19,181 nt of DNA from CAZTVF01 sp964616985 (GCA_964616985.1 CAZTVF010000103.1:1-19181), one strand, 5' to 3'. Shown: positions 7,201 to 16,062, counted from the stretch's first letter. Numbers and translations are program-made. The notes: a model not told the origin generated them from the sequence alone.

Positions 7201-10106
7201 AGCTTCTGTTGCCGCTGCTGGAGATCGGCCAGGGCGCCCTGGATCTTCGCGGCGGCCTGCTGGCTCTCCTGGCTGGCCTGGGCGGACTGTTGGGCGGCCG
7301 TCTGCGCGCTCTTCTGCGACGCCAGGTTCTCGCGGGTGGCGGCGGCGGCCTGGTCAGAGATGGACCGCTGCTGCTGCGCGATCGACTCGGCCTGGCGGGC
7401 AAGCTGGGCGCCGGCGACCTGCCGATTCAGCTTCTGGGCCTGCTGCGCCATCGACTCCTGGGATTCCTTCATGGCTTTCAATGCGGCCTCGGACTTGCCC
7501 GTTCGCAGGTCCTCCGGTGCAGCCGCCGCCTGCGTGGCCGGCTGCGAGGTCACCGCGTCGGCCGCCAGCCGCTTGCCCAGCGCCGCCTGCTCCTCGGCCA
7601 GCGTCTTGATCGCGCGATCCTGCTCGGCGATGGGGATGATCCGGTTCGTCAGTTCCGCCACCGACACCTGCAGGCCGGCGAGCTTGCGGGCCTCGGCCGC
7701 GAGGTCCTTGGTCTTGGCCCCTCCGCGCCCCAACGCCTGCTGCATCGCCTTGGGCGACTGCTTCATCAACTCGCCCAGCCGCTTGGCAACCTGGGCCTCC
7801 TGCTTCTGCCACTCCTGCGGCGGCATGAGGTTCCGCTTGGCCGTAGTATCGGCGGGCTGGCTGGCGGGAGCGGTCGCGGGCCCACTGGCGGGCTGGGTTT
7901 CGGGCTGCGTGGTGGGCTGGCTGGTGGCCTCGTCGTCGGAGGGCTGCGGCAGCATCATCCGCATCTCCTCGGCAAGTTCCTGCTGCTTCTCGGCCAGGTC
8001 AGCAAGCTCCTGCGCCCGCTGCATCATCTGGGCAAGCACCGTGAGCTCCTTGAGCATGTCGGAGATGACGGTGATGCCGCGGTCGATCTGGAAGTCGGCT
8101 TCGTCGGCCAGCTCGCCGCGCTGCCGCGCATCCTCGGCGAGCTTGATCTGGGCGGTGAGGTTGCCCGCGCGGGCGATGTGGTTGTCGGCCACGGCGGCCA
8201 GACGCTCGGCGATGGGGGTGAAGTCGCCACCGGTCAGTCGCGGCAGCAGTTCGCGGATGGCTGCGTCGGCGGCCTCGGTATGCTTGACGACGCGATCGAT
8301 GCGTTCGGCATTGACGCCTGCCACGACGGCCGCCGTGGCCGCAGGGGCCTCGTTGGCATCCGAGAGCTTGAACACCTTTCGCAGCGGCGAGGAATCCTTC
8401 TTCGCCTCCTGCAGTTCGCGCAGGGCCAGCTCGAGCGATTCGCGCACGGCCAATTCCTCGGCCATCACCACCTGGCGGCCATAGGAGAAGGCATGGGCAT
8501 CCATGCGGATCGTGTGGAGGTCGGACAACGCCTCCTGCGGGCCCTCGAACTCTGCCGGCAGGTTGTCGGTGACGCGGATGCGGAAGGTGATCACGCCCGC
8601 GCCATGGGAATTCAGCGCGGCCAGATCCAGCAGCGTCTGGCTGACCAGGGCCTTGGCGCGGTTGGCGTCGTCGATCGGCAGGGCGGTTGGCAGCTGCCTG
8701 CGGCCATCGACATCCACCAGAAGCTCGGCCGAGGCCAGGCCAAAATCGTCGCCCGCGGCGAAGAAGATCGGCAGCTTGTCGTCGGGCTTCATCTGCATCG
8801 CCGTGGCCTCGGGGCTGGTGATCTTCACGAGCGGTCGGCCATCGGTGACCGGCTCGATCTTGTGCGATTCGCTGAGGCCCGTGAAGGTCTTGCCGCCCAG
8901 GGCACGGGTGAGCTTGATGCTCCAGACCCCGCCCAGACGCTTGTTCATCGTGAACTGGAAGCGGCAGGTGGCGCCATCCGGCGTCCGCTGCGCCTCGGCC
9001 ACGGGTTCGTCATTGATCAGCAGCTGGGCGGCCGTGACGGGCGTGTTGGTGGCGGCCGTCAGTGTCAGCCGCGTGCCGACCAGTGCCCGCAGATCGCCGT
9101 TGACGTTCTGCTCGAGTTGGCCGCTGCGGCCGGTGTACGAGGGATACTCGTAGAGCACGTCGAGACGCTCGATAACGGGGCGGGGCACGACGGTGACGGT
9201 GTAGTACTGGCTCCAGGCGTCGCCGGCGTAGATGCGGTAACGGAACGACTCTGCCGCCGGCGGGGGCGTGATGGCGAAGCGGGGCCAGTCGCTGAACTTC
9301 GACGGCAGGGGCGTCATTTCGGTGACGGCGTCCTGCTCGCCGGCGAAGCGGCGGAACTGTGCCTTGGCCACGGCTTTGTTGGCGACCTCGACCTCGACGG
9401 TCAGCGGCTCGCCGGCGGCGATCACGGTGTCGCCCGGGACGACGGTGAGCTGGTAGGCGAAGACGCTGGGCAGGTCCTTGTAAGGCGCCACGACGCGCTG
9501 CCATGCCTGGCCCGCCTGCCGCGGCCAAAGGACGAACGCCGCCGCCAGCAGGCCCGCGGCGATGACGGCTGCGAGGACGTAAGGCCGGGCCGCCCGCAGC
9601 GTCACTTCCCGTCGGGCTTGGACGAGCGAGGCGTCCTGCGTGGCCTCTTCGGTCAAGGCGGCGATCAGTGCGGCTGACCCGCGCAACTGGGGCGAGTCGG
9701 GGCTGGTGAGCAGCTCGATCGCCGAAGAGATGCGTTCCTGCAGTTCGGGGTGGCGAGATTCAATGGCCCGGGCCACGCCCGCCAGCGTGAACGTGCGAAC
9801 GAGTGGGCGGATGAGGAAGAGCACCGCTGCCAGCAGCGTCAGGCCCAGGGCCGACAGGCTCAGCGCCCATCGCGGCCAGGCGACGAACAGCGTGATTCCC
9901 GCATCGACGGCCATCGCGGCCATCAGGGATCCGGCGGCCACCGCGGCCACCGCGCAGAGCCCGCGGATCGCCGCGACCATGCGCGCCCGTCGCACCAGCC
10001 GCTTCAGCGATCGGACGATCGTGTCCGGCAGGGGAGTCGACGGACCGTTCGGCACGTCGCCGCCCGCGGCGAGGGCGCCTCTTGGAGTTTTCGCAAGTTG
10101 CATCAT
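4230..10106 (-). CDS. Giant DUF4175-like membrane protein with very long alanine-rich helical region
   Basis: This protein has 1958 residues. The start is taken at the ATG at 10106, which overlaps the stop of the upstream gene (ATGA) and follows a GGTGGGG ribosome site; an open extension to 10187 lies inside the upstream gene and is rejected. Residues 30-200 hold two membrane segments (about 49-74 and 78-98), a helical linker (SRHPELQERISSAIELL) and a third membrane segment (about 175-194). Residues 205-560 are beta-rich, with Ig-like features such as GEPLTVEVEVANKA and YEYPSYTGR, which resembles DUF4175-type planctomycete proteins. From about 570 onward the protein is almost all predicted helix. 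A TSQPTTQPETQP linker lies near 725-750, followed by an Ala/Gln/Lys/Glu-rich, TolA-like stretch to about 1750. The last 55 residues form a separate conserved-looking module (PSDWGMLPGELRDEILQSSG, then YRMLIKRYLEELAKRG). I infer an envelope scaffold or spacer; no catalytic motif is visible. Confidence 0.82.
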   Translation of the reverse strand: MMQLAKTPRGALAAGGDVPNGPSTPLPDTIVRSLKRLVRRARMVAAIRGLCAVAAVAAGSLMAAMAVDAGITLFVAWPRWALSLSALGLTLLAAVLFLIRPLVRTFTLAGVARAIESRHPELQERISSAIELLTSPDSPQLRGSAALIAALTEEATQDASLVQARREVTLRAARPYVLAAVIAAGLLAAAFVLWPRQAGQAWQRVVAPYKDLPSVFAYQLTVVPGDTVIAAGEPLTVEVEVANKAVAKAQFRRFAGEQDAVTEMTPLPSKFSDWPRFAITPPPAAESFRYRIYAGDAWSQYYTVTVVPRPVIERLDVLYEYPSYTGRSGQLEQNVNGDLRALVGTRLTLTAATNTPVTAAQLLINDEPVAEAQRTPDGATCRFQFTMNKRLGGVWSIKLTRALGGKTFTGLSESHKIEPVTDGRPLVKITSPEATAMQMKPDDKLPIFFAAGDDFGLASAELLVDVDGRRQLPTALPIDDANRAKALVSQTLLDLAALNSHGAGVITFRIRVTDNLPAEFEGPQEALSDLHTIRMDAHAFSYGRQVVMAEELAVRESLELALRELQEAKKDSSPLRKVFKLSDANEAPAATAAVVAGVNAERIDRVVKHTEAADAAIRELLPRLTGGDFTPIAERLAAVADNHIARAGNLTAQIKLAEDARQRGELADEADFQIDRGITVISDMLKELTVLAQMMQRAQELADLAEKQQELAEEMRMMLPQPSDDEATSQPTTQPETQPASGPATAPASQPADTTAKRNLMPPQEWQKQEAQVAKRLGELMKQSPKAMQQALGRGGAKTKDLAAEARKLAGLQVSVAELTNRIIPIAEQDRAIKTLAEEQAALGKRLAADAVTSQPATQAAAAPEDLRTGKSEAALKAMKESQESMAQQAQKLNRQVAGAQLARQAESIAQQQRSISDQAAAATRENLASQKSAQTAAQQSAQASQESQQAAAKIQGALADLQQRQQKLAAAAEALEKAVAENAATPNARGSKPAEPMRTAAGSMTAEKLPQAAAPAKQAAQLAEQLARQLATDQAAAKPDRFDPEIKAAAARAAEARKASETAAATAAGAQKTANDAAAKAAPAAAKAKAAKDAAERLAVAATQPAAGAEPPAPAAVEAARKAAEEARNEAAAAQGSADALKANADNARQAAANAAKAQADAGKTAADAQKKKDDFAKAAVEAKKLADQAAELAAAQKKIDAEVGDLVAGPAAKVTQAAAAAKQAQAEQAQHTKSAEAAMERLAQLAKPQQDVQKQFADLAKAAEKATPEAQQAVKKSSPAAAMEQARAALSSKQVPGATQNAAQAAKTAQELAQALRAADAATSDAAQAAAKNAQAAAVLADARTAAQEAHNAREAARQAATVAANTQTAKATDAPAKALAAKEASDKAAKSADVAAAAARAATEAAKSAATAKPPADPQAPQAQQAAQTAAKAVEAAQAAAEQAQVAQATADKAERDARDAQQAAAAAEKPAAKAKAGEAQKAATAAGKQASQAQQAAAAAQRHAQSAQDAAAAMAERLAANENNQRAANAGKLAEAARQQEELRKRVESAATARAKAGETLKNEQLALLRAEQNKISKEAARLSDKVKSLAPQEDRIDTQAARSAVDAAVQVESGLTPQAVQTAEAAARDLTELAQRLGAEVEAPPATTQPALPAAANRIKGSTRQTPDQVAAEMDEDALEAKREEMTTQAGQLAQRQQLVARQLKALAENRPLEMIPPKQDRVSRDTTSLADNIDLLRLFADDLIPDKAARQDANQAAAMVETAATAQRQSAAAIAAAAPQAAEPLQRTAGTALGQTAESLERLGQRMAELASKYPKDANEEDTSNLQSAFEAAKRAARKPEMRDIELARKLLEELSKQSSQMLASMGMPVPSEQKQQMPPGKATARTAMGQVPAELLADELRAAGIKPSDWGMLPGELRDEILQSSGNEGPEEYRMLIKRYLEELAKRGGKK

Positions 10107-13100
10107 GCCAGCCCCACCTTCTTGCGCAACAGCCACTCGGCCGTGGCCAACAATAATATGAACACGATCAGGGGCCAGTTGTTCCACAGCACGTACTGCC
10201 GCACCTGGTGGCGGGTGATCGTGCCCGGGCCGAAGCGGCCCATCACGTCCACCGCATGCAGGGGCTCGGCCACCGCGCCGCCCGTGGCCTGCGCGAGCGA
10301 CTTCAGCAGGCCCGCATCGGCGGCAAGCTCGGTCTGCTCGGACGGGGCGGCGTCGGCGACGGAGAAGTCGGTGCTCACGCTCTGCACGTTCTCCGCCGCG
10401 AGCAGTTCGGCCGCGGCCGGGGCGTCCAGTTCAATGCGGTAGCTGCCGCTGGGCAGGGGGCCCAGGTCCGCATGATAGATGCCCGGCGAATCGCCCTGGT
10501 ACTCCATCGGCTTGCGGTCGATGAGCTTGGGGCCGCAGAACAGCTTCACGGCGACTTCCTTGCTGACCAGCGGCGTGAGGTCGGGGCGGACGAGCTTGGC
10601 CCGCACGCGGACGTGCTGCCCGGGCGAGTAGCGCGTGCGGTCGGCGCCGAGCTTGACCCAGTCGGTGCCCGCGGGCAGGCGGCCCGCGGTCGCCCAGCGG
10701 ACGACCTGGCCCCAGAATTTGTGGTGGTACGTGTCGCCCACGCGGTAACGCAGTCGCCACGTCTGGTCGAACGCCAGGAACATCACCTGGCCCATCGCCA
10801 GCGGGTGCGTGACGATCAGCGGGTTGGTCCGCTGGAGGCGGCGGAGGGCATCGTCGTCGATCTTGGTGTTGGGGTCCGGCGTGCTGGGCGAGGCGTAGGC
10901 CAGCACCGTCGCGCCGGGCTTGGCCTCCAGGCCCGTCAGCCGCCAGTAAATCTCCGGGCAGCCATCCCATATCCGCTGGTTTTCCCTGGGCTCGACGCTC
11001 TGCCGCATGACGACGCTCTCTCGCCCGTCGGCCGTCAGGGCGAGGCGGCTGCCCTCGGTGGCCGGCTGGGTGGCCGCGGCGGCAGCGGCGCGAACGGGGA
11101 GCAGATCGGCCAGTGGCGTCCCGCCGAAGGCCCACGGCATGGCCATGGGGCCGCCGATCACCACCAGCGTGCCGCCGCGGTCGGCGACGTACTTGCGGAG
11201 GATCTCCGTCTCTTCCCTCTTCAGCATCGCCGGCGTCACGTCGCCCAGGATGATCACGTCGAACTTCATCCACTCAGCGGCCGACGCCGGCAGGGCCGTC
11301 GCCTCCACCTTGCCCGCGGGCTGCGTGGCCGAGGCGTTCACGATCGAACGGTCGGGCATGCCGTCCACGCGGTCGGGCTCGAACAGCACGTACTGCAGCT
11401 TGACCGAGCGGTCGCGGTTGGCGAAGAGATTCTTGAGGTAGCGGAACTCCCACCGCGGGCGGGCGTCGATCAGCAGCACTTGCACCTGGTCGTCGGTGAC
11501 GCTGACGGTCAGCGCGTGCTCGTTGTTGGCGGTGAAGGTCTCGCCGTCCTGCTCCTCCACCGCGACGCGGTAGTTGTGCAGCCCGGGCGTGCTGGGCGAG
11601 TCGGCCAGCTGGATCTGCGTGCGGAAGGTGTCGGCCGGGACGGTGATGACGTTGGCGTCCACCTCCTGGCCCTCCTCGTTCAGCAGCGACACGCGAACCT
11701 GCCGGCCGGCCAGACCGTCGAGCTTCACCTGCGCGGTCAGGAACATGCGGTCCTTGGCGAAGACCGAGTCGGGCGCGTCGACGGCGACGATAGCAGCGTC
11801 GCGCGGGGGCTTGGCCCCGCCGAGCATCACCGAGTTGATCGGAGTGCCCTGCACGCCCAGCCGATGCGCCAGCGACCGCACATCCTGTCCCGGGGCGTTG
11901 TGGCGGCCGTCGGAGAGCACGAGCACGCCGGCGAGCCGGTCAGCGGGGATGTCGGCCATCACCTTCTGCAGCGCGCCGGCCAGATCGGTCTGCTGGCGTT
12001 CGGACGCCAGGGCCGGGCCGGTGGCGGGCGTGGCGGGGGCCGAGGCGGTCGCGGGCGACGACGCCGTCGCGGGCGAGCGGCCGACAGGACGCGAGACGGC
12101 GGTGCGGCGGATCACCACCGGCGGCGAATCCTGGTCCGGCCGCCAGCCGTCGAGGTCGGCCTCGACGGTCGAGGTCGCAAAACGATACGCCTTCACCGTG
12201 TATTCTTTTCGCAGCCGGTCAAGGAATGTCGCGGCCTGCGGGTCGGCCCCGCCGCCGTCGCTGGGGCGGTTGAGCAGCGTGGCGTGGGCCAGGGCGATGC
12301 GGGTCCAGTCCTTCACCGCGTCCAGCTGCGACCTGGGCTCCGGGGCCAGCGAAGCATAGAACGCATCGTCGTACGCGCGGGCGATGGTCTCCACCTTCGG
12401 TACGGCCTCGCCCAAGGCGGAGGAGACCCGCCGCACGCATTCCAGCAGTTTCGGCTGGGCGGCGCCCAGTTCTGCGGCGGCCTTGGCGTCGGTGATCGTC
12501 GCCGCCTCGGCGAGTCGGTCTTTCGTCTGCATGCCCAGCGTGGTCCGAAGATCGGCCAATATGGCCAGCGATGTCGCGTCCAGTTGGACCTTGCTGCTCG
12601 TCACAGCCGCCAGCGGCGGCAGCTGGTCGGCGATCCTCTTGCCGATGCTGGCCAGCGCCGCGGCCAGGGCCTCGCGACGCTGCGCGAGCTGCTTCTGGCG
12701 GATCTCGAGCTTGGCGTCGGTCAGCATCTCCAGGAATTCCAGCTGCTCCTGCAGTTGGGCGCGGGCGATGGCGAGGTCGCGGGCGACGATCTCCAGATGG
12801 TGCACTCGTTTGGCGGCCGGTATCGCGAGCATCTCGCCCAGGCGAACCTTCTCCCACGGGGCGAGTTGGACATCGCCGATCTGCATCGAGGCCGAATCGT
12901 CCACCAGGACCGCCACCGTCCGCGGCAGCGTCTCGGACAGATCCACCGACCGCACCGGCTGGGCCAGGATCAGCATGACCGTGATGACCAATGCCACCCG
13001 CATCGCCAGCATCGTGCGGCCCAGGCGAGGAGGCACGGTTCGCCGCTCCAGCGAGTACAGGGCCACGACGGCCTCGACGGCCAATGCGGTCGCCGCGAGG

Positions 13101-13345
13101 ATCGGCCACAGCGGCCAGTCAGTCGACAGCAGGAGGAATCGCTGCAGCAACTGGGCAGCGGCCAGCATCGCGGAGATGCCGACGGCCAGCCTCAGTCCGC
13201 GAACCGCCCACGCGAAGCCGGCTCGCTGCGGGGTGCGAAGCAGGTGCGTCAGCATCCACGCGGCAATGGCCACCGCCGCCATTAGAGCAATCACCGCGGT
13301 CGGCACGGCGAGGTCGATCACGAAATGTTTCGCAAGGATCGTCAT
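10103..13345 (-). CDS. Membrane VWA-domain protein with glutamine-amidotransferase-like region
   Basis: This protein has 1080 residues, starting at the ATG at 13345 that overlaps the stop of the BatA-type gene (ATGA). An open extension to 13546 reads through that gene's coding frame and is rejected. Four N-terminal membrane segments lie at about 11-31, 49-70, 79-97 and 112-129. A VWA domain begins at about 143 with a MIDAS motif DDSAS (149-153). Its later strand, GVLVLSDGRHN, lies near residue 475, so a mostly helical insertion of roughly 200 residues splits the domain. Beta-sandwich-like repeats follow, then a region at about 615-745 (VQVLLIDARPRWEFRYLKNL, GGTLVVIGGP) like the class I glutamine amidotransferase fold found in many planctomycete VWA proteins, with no obvious catalytic Cys. 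A final membrane helix lies at about 1055-1072. It probably works with the neighbouring BatA, DUF58 and MoxR proteins in the envelope. Confidence 0.88.
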   Translation of the reverse strand: MTILAKHFVIDLAVPTAVIALMAAVAIAAWMLTHLLRTPQRAGFAWAVRGLRLAVGISAMLAAAQLLQRFLLLSTDWPLWPILAATALAVEAVVALYSLERRTVPPRLGRTMLAMRVALVITVMLILAQPVRSVDLSETLPRTVAVLVDDSASMQIGDVQLAPWEKVRLGEMLAIPAAKRVHHLEIVARDLAIARAQLQEQLEFLEMLTDAKLEIRQKQLAQRREALAAALASIGKRIADQLPPLAAVTSSKVQLDATSLAILADLRTTLGMQTKDRLAEAATITDAKAAAELGAAQPKLLECVRRVSSALGEAVPKVETIARAYDDAFYASLAPEPRSQLDAVKDWTRIALAHATLLNRPSDGGGADPQAATFLDRLRKEYTVKAYRFATSTVEADLDGWRPDQDSPPVVIRRTAVSRPVGRSPATASSPATASAPATPATGPALASERQQTDLAGALQKVMADIPADRLAGVLVLSDGRHNAPGQDVRSLAHRLGVQGTPINSVMLGGAKPPRDAAIVAVDAPDSVFAKDRMFLTAQVKLDGLAGRQVRVSLLNEEGQEVDANVITVPADTFRTQIQLADSPSTPGLHNYRVAVEEQDGETFTANNEHALTVSVTDDQVQVLLIDARPRWEFRYLKNLFANRDRSVKLQYVLFEPDRVDGMPDRSIVNASATQPAGKVEATALPASAAEWMKFDVIILGDVTPAMLKREETEILRKYVADRGGTLVVIGGPMAMPWAFGGTPLADLLPVRAAAAAATQPATEGSRLALTADGRESVVMRQSVEPRENQRIWDGCPEIYWRLTGLEAKPGATVLAYASPSTPDPNTKIDDDALRRLQRTNPLIVTHPLAMGQVMFLAFDQTWRLRYRVGDTYHHKFWGQVVRWATAGRLPAGTDWVKLGADRTRYSPGQHVRVRAKLVRPDLTPLVSKEVAVKLFCGPKLIDRKPMEYQGDSPGIYHADLGPLPSGSYRIELDAPAAAELLAAENVQSVSTDFSVADAAPSEQTELAADAGLLKSLAQATGGAVAEPLHAVDVMGRFGPGTITRHQVRQYVLWNNWPLIVFILLLATAEWLLRKKVGLA

Positions 13346-15930
13346 GGGTTGGTTGTGGCGGTCGCGTTTTCCTTCTTCACCGCGAGCATTTCCTTTGCGC
13401 GGTCGCGGAAGCTCTGCACGTCGAGCGAGTCCAGGCCGAACGACACGGGCTCGGCGGAGTGGCTCTTGCGGCGGCGGGCGATCCAGCGTGTCAGGGCGAT
13501 CTCGGCGATCAGCCCCAGCAGCCCGCAGACGATCAGCCCTCGCCATATCTCCTGGCCGGGCACGTTGCCGGCGATCAAGGCGGCCAGTTCGTTGGTCGAA
13601 TTGGCCGACGTGAACTCCACGTGCCTGGCCGCCGAGGCGAGGTCGGCCTCGGTCAGCGTGGCTAGCCGGCTTTCCTGGGGCTCGTTCACGATCACGAAAG
13701 GCGGATCGGTCCGAGCCGGTTGGGAGGCCGCCTCGCCGGCCCCGCGGACGACGGGCAGGACGAAACGGTAGAGGCCCGGCTCATCGGCGCCGCTGAAGCT
13801 CAGCCGCCACGAGTTGGCGCCGGCCTGCGCCTTGCCCAGCCGCCGCGCACCGGAGGGGGCCACGACCTCGATCTCGGCCGAGGTGAGCGAGCGGGCCTCG
13901 CCGGCGGGCACGGGCAGGTCCATCGTCACCTCGCCGCCACTGGCGTAGTTGCCGCTGGGCACCTGCCCCTCGGCCAGGTAGTACACCAGTTCGTGCACCA
14001 GCGGCACGAAGCAGGCCTTGAGGCCGGGCAGATTGTTCTCACGCCGGTCCAAGCCCGTGGCCATCATCAGCACCAGGCCCTTGCCAAGCTTCCGCTCGGC
14101 CAGGAACGGGTGGCCGCTCTCAAAGTAGCCGCCCACGCGAACGGCGGGGTCTTTGTCGTTGACCTCCAGCTGCCAGTAGGACGTGACGAGCGCGCCGTCG
14201 GCATCGCTGGCGGTGGGGTCGGCGGTGACGGCCAGCGCGGGATGCGTGAAGGTCCTGGTCGCCAGGCGGGCGGGCGACTGCGAGTTGGTGATCCGCCGCA
14301 CCAGCCTCGCCGGCAGCATCGGCTCGCCGCCGCCGGCCGTCCACGTGTCGTAGAACTTCGTCGGGCTGCGGTCGGAGGCGGTGCGGAAGTCGCCGGGGAC
14401 GATGAGCAGCCCGCCGCCGTTGCGAACCATGGTCAACAGGTCAACCGCCATCGACTTGGGCAGCATCGGCACGTTGGCCAGGATCACCAGGCGGTACTTC
14501 GACAGGTCGCGGATTGTCGCCACGTCCGTCGCGTTCACCACGTCGGCGGCCACCAGGTAGCGAAGGTCGTCGTCGCCGGGGCCCGTGGTGGCCGGGCGCG
14601 AAGCGGCCGCGGGCCGCGGGGCCAGCGCCAGTTCGATGAACGACGCCGAACCGCCCATCGGCTCGGCCGAGGGCGTGCCCTCGATGATGAGCACGGGCAG
14701 TTCCTGCGCCACCGTCAGCATGCGGACCGTCGCATTGTCGGCCGGGATGTCATCCTCCCACACCACGCGGGCGGAGACCGCCTTGGGGCCAGGGCGGTCG
14801 AAGCGGTGCGAGAACTGCAGCGTCTCGGAGGCGGCGGGCGACAGTTCGCCCATCGGCTGCCTCGCCACCTGCAGGCCGTTGACCAGCAGTTCGACAACCG
14901 CCGGCGTCGCGGGCGACTGGCCGGTGTTGGAGATCTTGACGTCCATCCGCACGGGGCGGTCGGTTCCCACAACCTTGCGGGAGAAGGCGATGTCGTCCAC
15001 GGCCAGGTTGTTCAGGGCCTTGGGCATCGGCAGGCGGCGGAGCACGACCTGCGGCCGCGTGGGAAGCACGCCAAACCCGCCGGCCAGCCATCGCCAGCGG
15101 TCGTCGTTCTGCTTGATCGACGCGCCGCCGGCAGCGGGGAGGTCCCAGCCGAGCGACTGGCCGTCGGTGATCAGCACGATCTTCTTGCCGGGGTTCTTGC
15201 CCTTGGCCAGGGCGGCGGTGGCGGCGTTGAGCGCCGGCAGCACCCGCAGGCTGCCGCCGGTGGGCGTGAGAGCCTCCAGGCGGGCGGCGAGTTCCTTGCG
15301 GTCGCTGATGGGCGCGGGCACGATGTCCCGCGGCACGGCCCCGGCGAGGATGATGCTCACCGCGTCGGCGGGGCGGCAGGATTCCACCACCGTGCGGGCC
15401 TCGTCGAGAGCACGCTGGAAGTTCATCTGGCCGTCGGAACTGACGGTCATCGAGAGCGAGCCATCGATGATGATGGCGACGTCCTTCTGCCCGCCCTCGG
15501 CGCCCCAGGTCTGGCGGGATATCCACTCGGAGTTGGCCGACGCGAGCGTTGCCAGCACGGTCAGCGCAGCGGCGGCGGTCAAGGCGGCCCATCGCACCTT
15601 GCGGTGGCCCCACATGATCGTGCCGATGGCGGCCAGGATCGCCGCGGCCGGCAGCACGCTGAGCACGATCGCCCACGTCAGGCCCGAGCGGCTGGGGACG
15701 AAGGGCCGGGCCATCGCCATCGCGATCATCCCCACCGTCAGGCAGCGGACGGTCATGAGGATGATTTCTTCAATGAGGATGCGACGATTGCGCGACGCCA
15801 TCGACGCCAGCAGGAATCGCATCGCGCCCCATTCCACCGTCGTCGCCCGCCGGCGATTCAGCAGGTGGATGAGGATCGGGATGGCCACGCCGGCCATGCC
15901 CCATAGCATGAGTTGGTTTAGGAAAGTCAT
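13342..15930 (-). CDS. BatA-type membrane protein with VWA domain
   Basis: This protein has 862 residues. Residues 1-79 form the BatA N-terminal domain (MTFLNQLMLWGMAGVAIPIL, then HLLNRRRATTVEWGAMRFL and a second membrane helix near 57-73). Further membrane helices lie at about 85-107 and 114-130. The VWA domain follows directly with a complete MIDAS triad, DGSLS at 156-160, and later KIVLITDGQSLGW. A CARDB-like beta domain (VVELLVNGLQVARQPMGEL) and an amidotransferase-like region come next, then a last membrane helix near 795-814 and a 48-residue cytoplasmic-type tail. Linkers are rich in Ala, Ser, Arg, Pro and Thr. Known BatA/Bat proteins are partners of MoxR ATPases and act in stress tolerance or envelope maintenance in other phyla; the role here is inferred from that. 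A GGTGAAG site precedes the ATG. Its end is translationally coupled to the next VWA gene. Confidence 0.9.
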   Translation of the reverse strand: MTFLNQLMLWGMAGVAIPILIHLLNRRRATTVEWGAMRFLLASMASRNRRILIEEIILMTVRCLTVGMIAMAMARPFVPSRSGLTWAIVLSVLPAAAILAAIGTIMWGHRKVRWAALTAAAALTVLATLASANSEWISRQTWGAEGGQKDVAIIIDGSLSMTVSSDGQMNFQRALDEARTVVESCRPADAVSIILAGAVPRDIVPAPISDRKELAARLEALTPTGGSLRVLPALNAATAALAKGKNPGKKIVLITDGQSLGWDLPAAGGASIKQNDDRWRWLAGGFGVLPTRPQVVLRRLPMPKALNNLAVDDIAFSRKVVGTDRPVRMDVKISNTGQSPATPAVVELLVNGLQVARQPMGELSPAASETLQFSHRFDRPGPKAVSARVVWEDDIPADNATVRMLTVAQELPVLIIEGTPSAEPMGGSASFIELALAPRPAAASRPATTGPGDDDLRYLVAADVVNATDVATIRDLSKYRLVILANVPMLPKSMAVDLLTMVRNGGGLLIVPGDFRTASDRSPTKFYDTWTAGGGEPMLPARLVRRITNSQSPARLATRTFTHPALAVTADPTASDADGALVTSYWQLEVNDKDPAVRVGGYFESGHPFLAERKLGKGLVLMMATGLDRRENNLPGLKACFVPLVHELVYYLAEGQVPSGNYASGGEVTMDLPVPAGEARSLTSAEIEVVAPSGARRLGKAQAGANSWRLSFSGADEPGLYRFVLPVVRGAGEAASQPARTDPPFVIVNEPQESRLATLTEADLASAARHVEFTSANSTNELAALIAGNVPGQEIWRGLIVCGLLGLIAEIALTRWIARRRKSHSAEPVSFGLDSLDVQSFRDRAKEMLAVKKENATATTNP

Positions 15931-15946
15931 GAGGCTTCACCAGGGG

Positions 15947-15994
15947 CCAGGGTCCCGGGGACAGGGACCAGGGTCCCGGGGACAGGGACCAGGG
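15947..15994. repeat. Tandem 21-bp repeat (two perfect copies plus 6 bases)
   Basis: The 21-bp unit begins CCAGGGTCCCGGGGACAGGG and ends with A. It occurs at 15947-15967 and 15968-15988, followed by CCAGGG (15989-15994); a degraded CAGGGG precedes it. GGTCCC and GGGACC inside each unit can pair. The array lies 17 bases upstream of the BatA-type gene start, between it and the IVP gene. It has no coding role and looks like an intergenic dispersed repeat, which a genome search would settle. Confidence 0.85.
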
Positions 15995-16062
15995 CCGCGC
16001 GAACCGCGCTCGAAACCCATGAGGGGTGGCTTCGCTGATCTTTCGAAGACAAGATGGTGCGG

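Noticed and set aside
5586..9677. A 1363-codon open frame on the plus strand, opposite the giant gene
   Set aside because: Its Leu/Gly/Arg-rich product has no family features and arises because GC-rich, Ala-rich coding DNA leaves few stops on the opposite strand. The minus-strand protein has membrane helices and coherent domains.
10208..13285. A 1025-codon open frame on the plus strand, opposite the VWA gene
   Set aside because: The product is Arg/His/Gly/Gln-rich low-complexity sequence typical of antisense frames in GC-rich genomes; the VWA motifs are on the minus strand.
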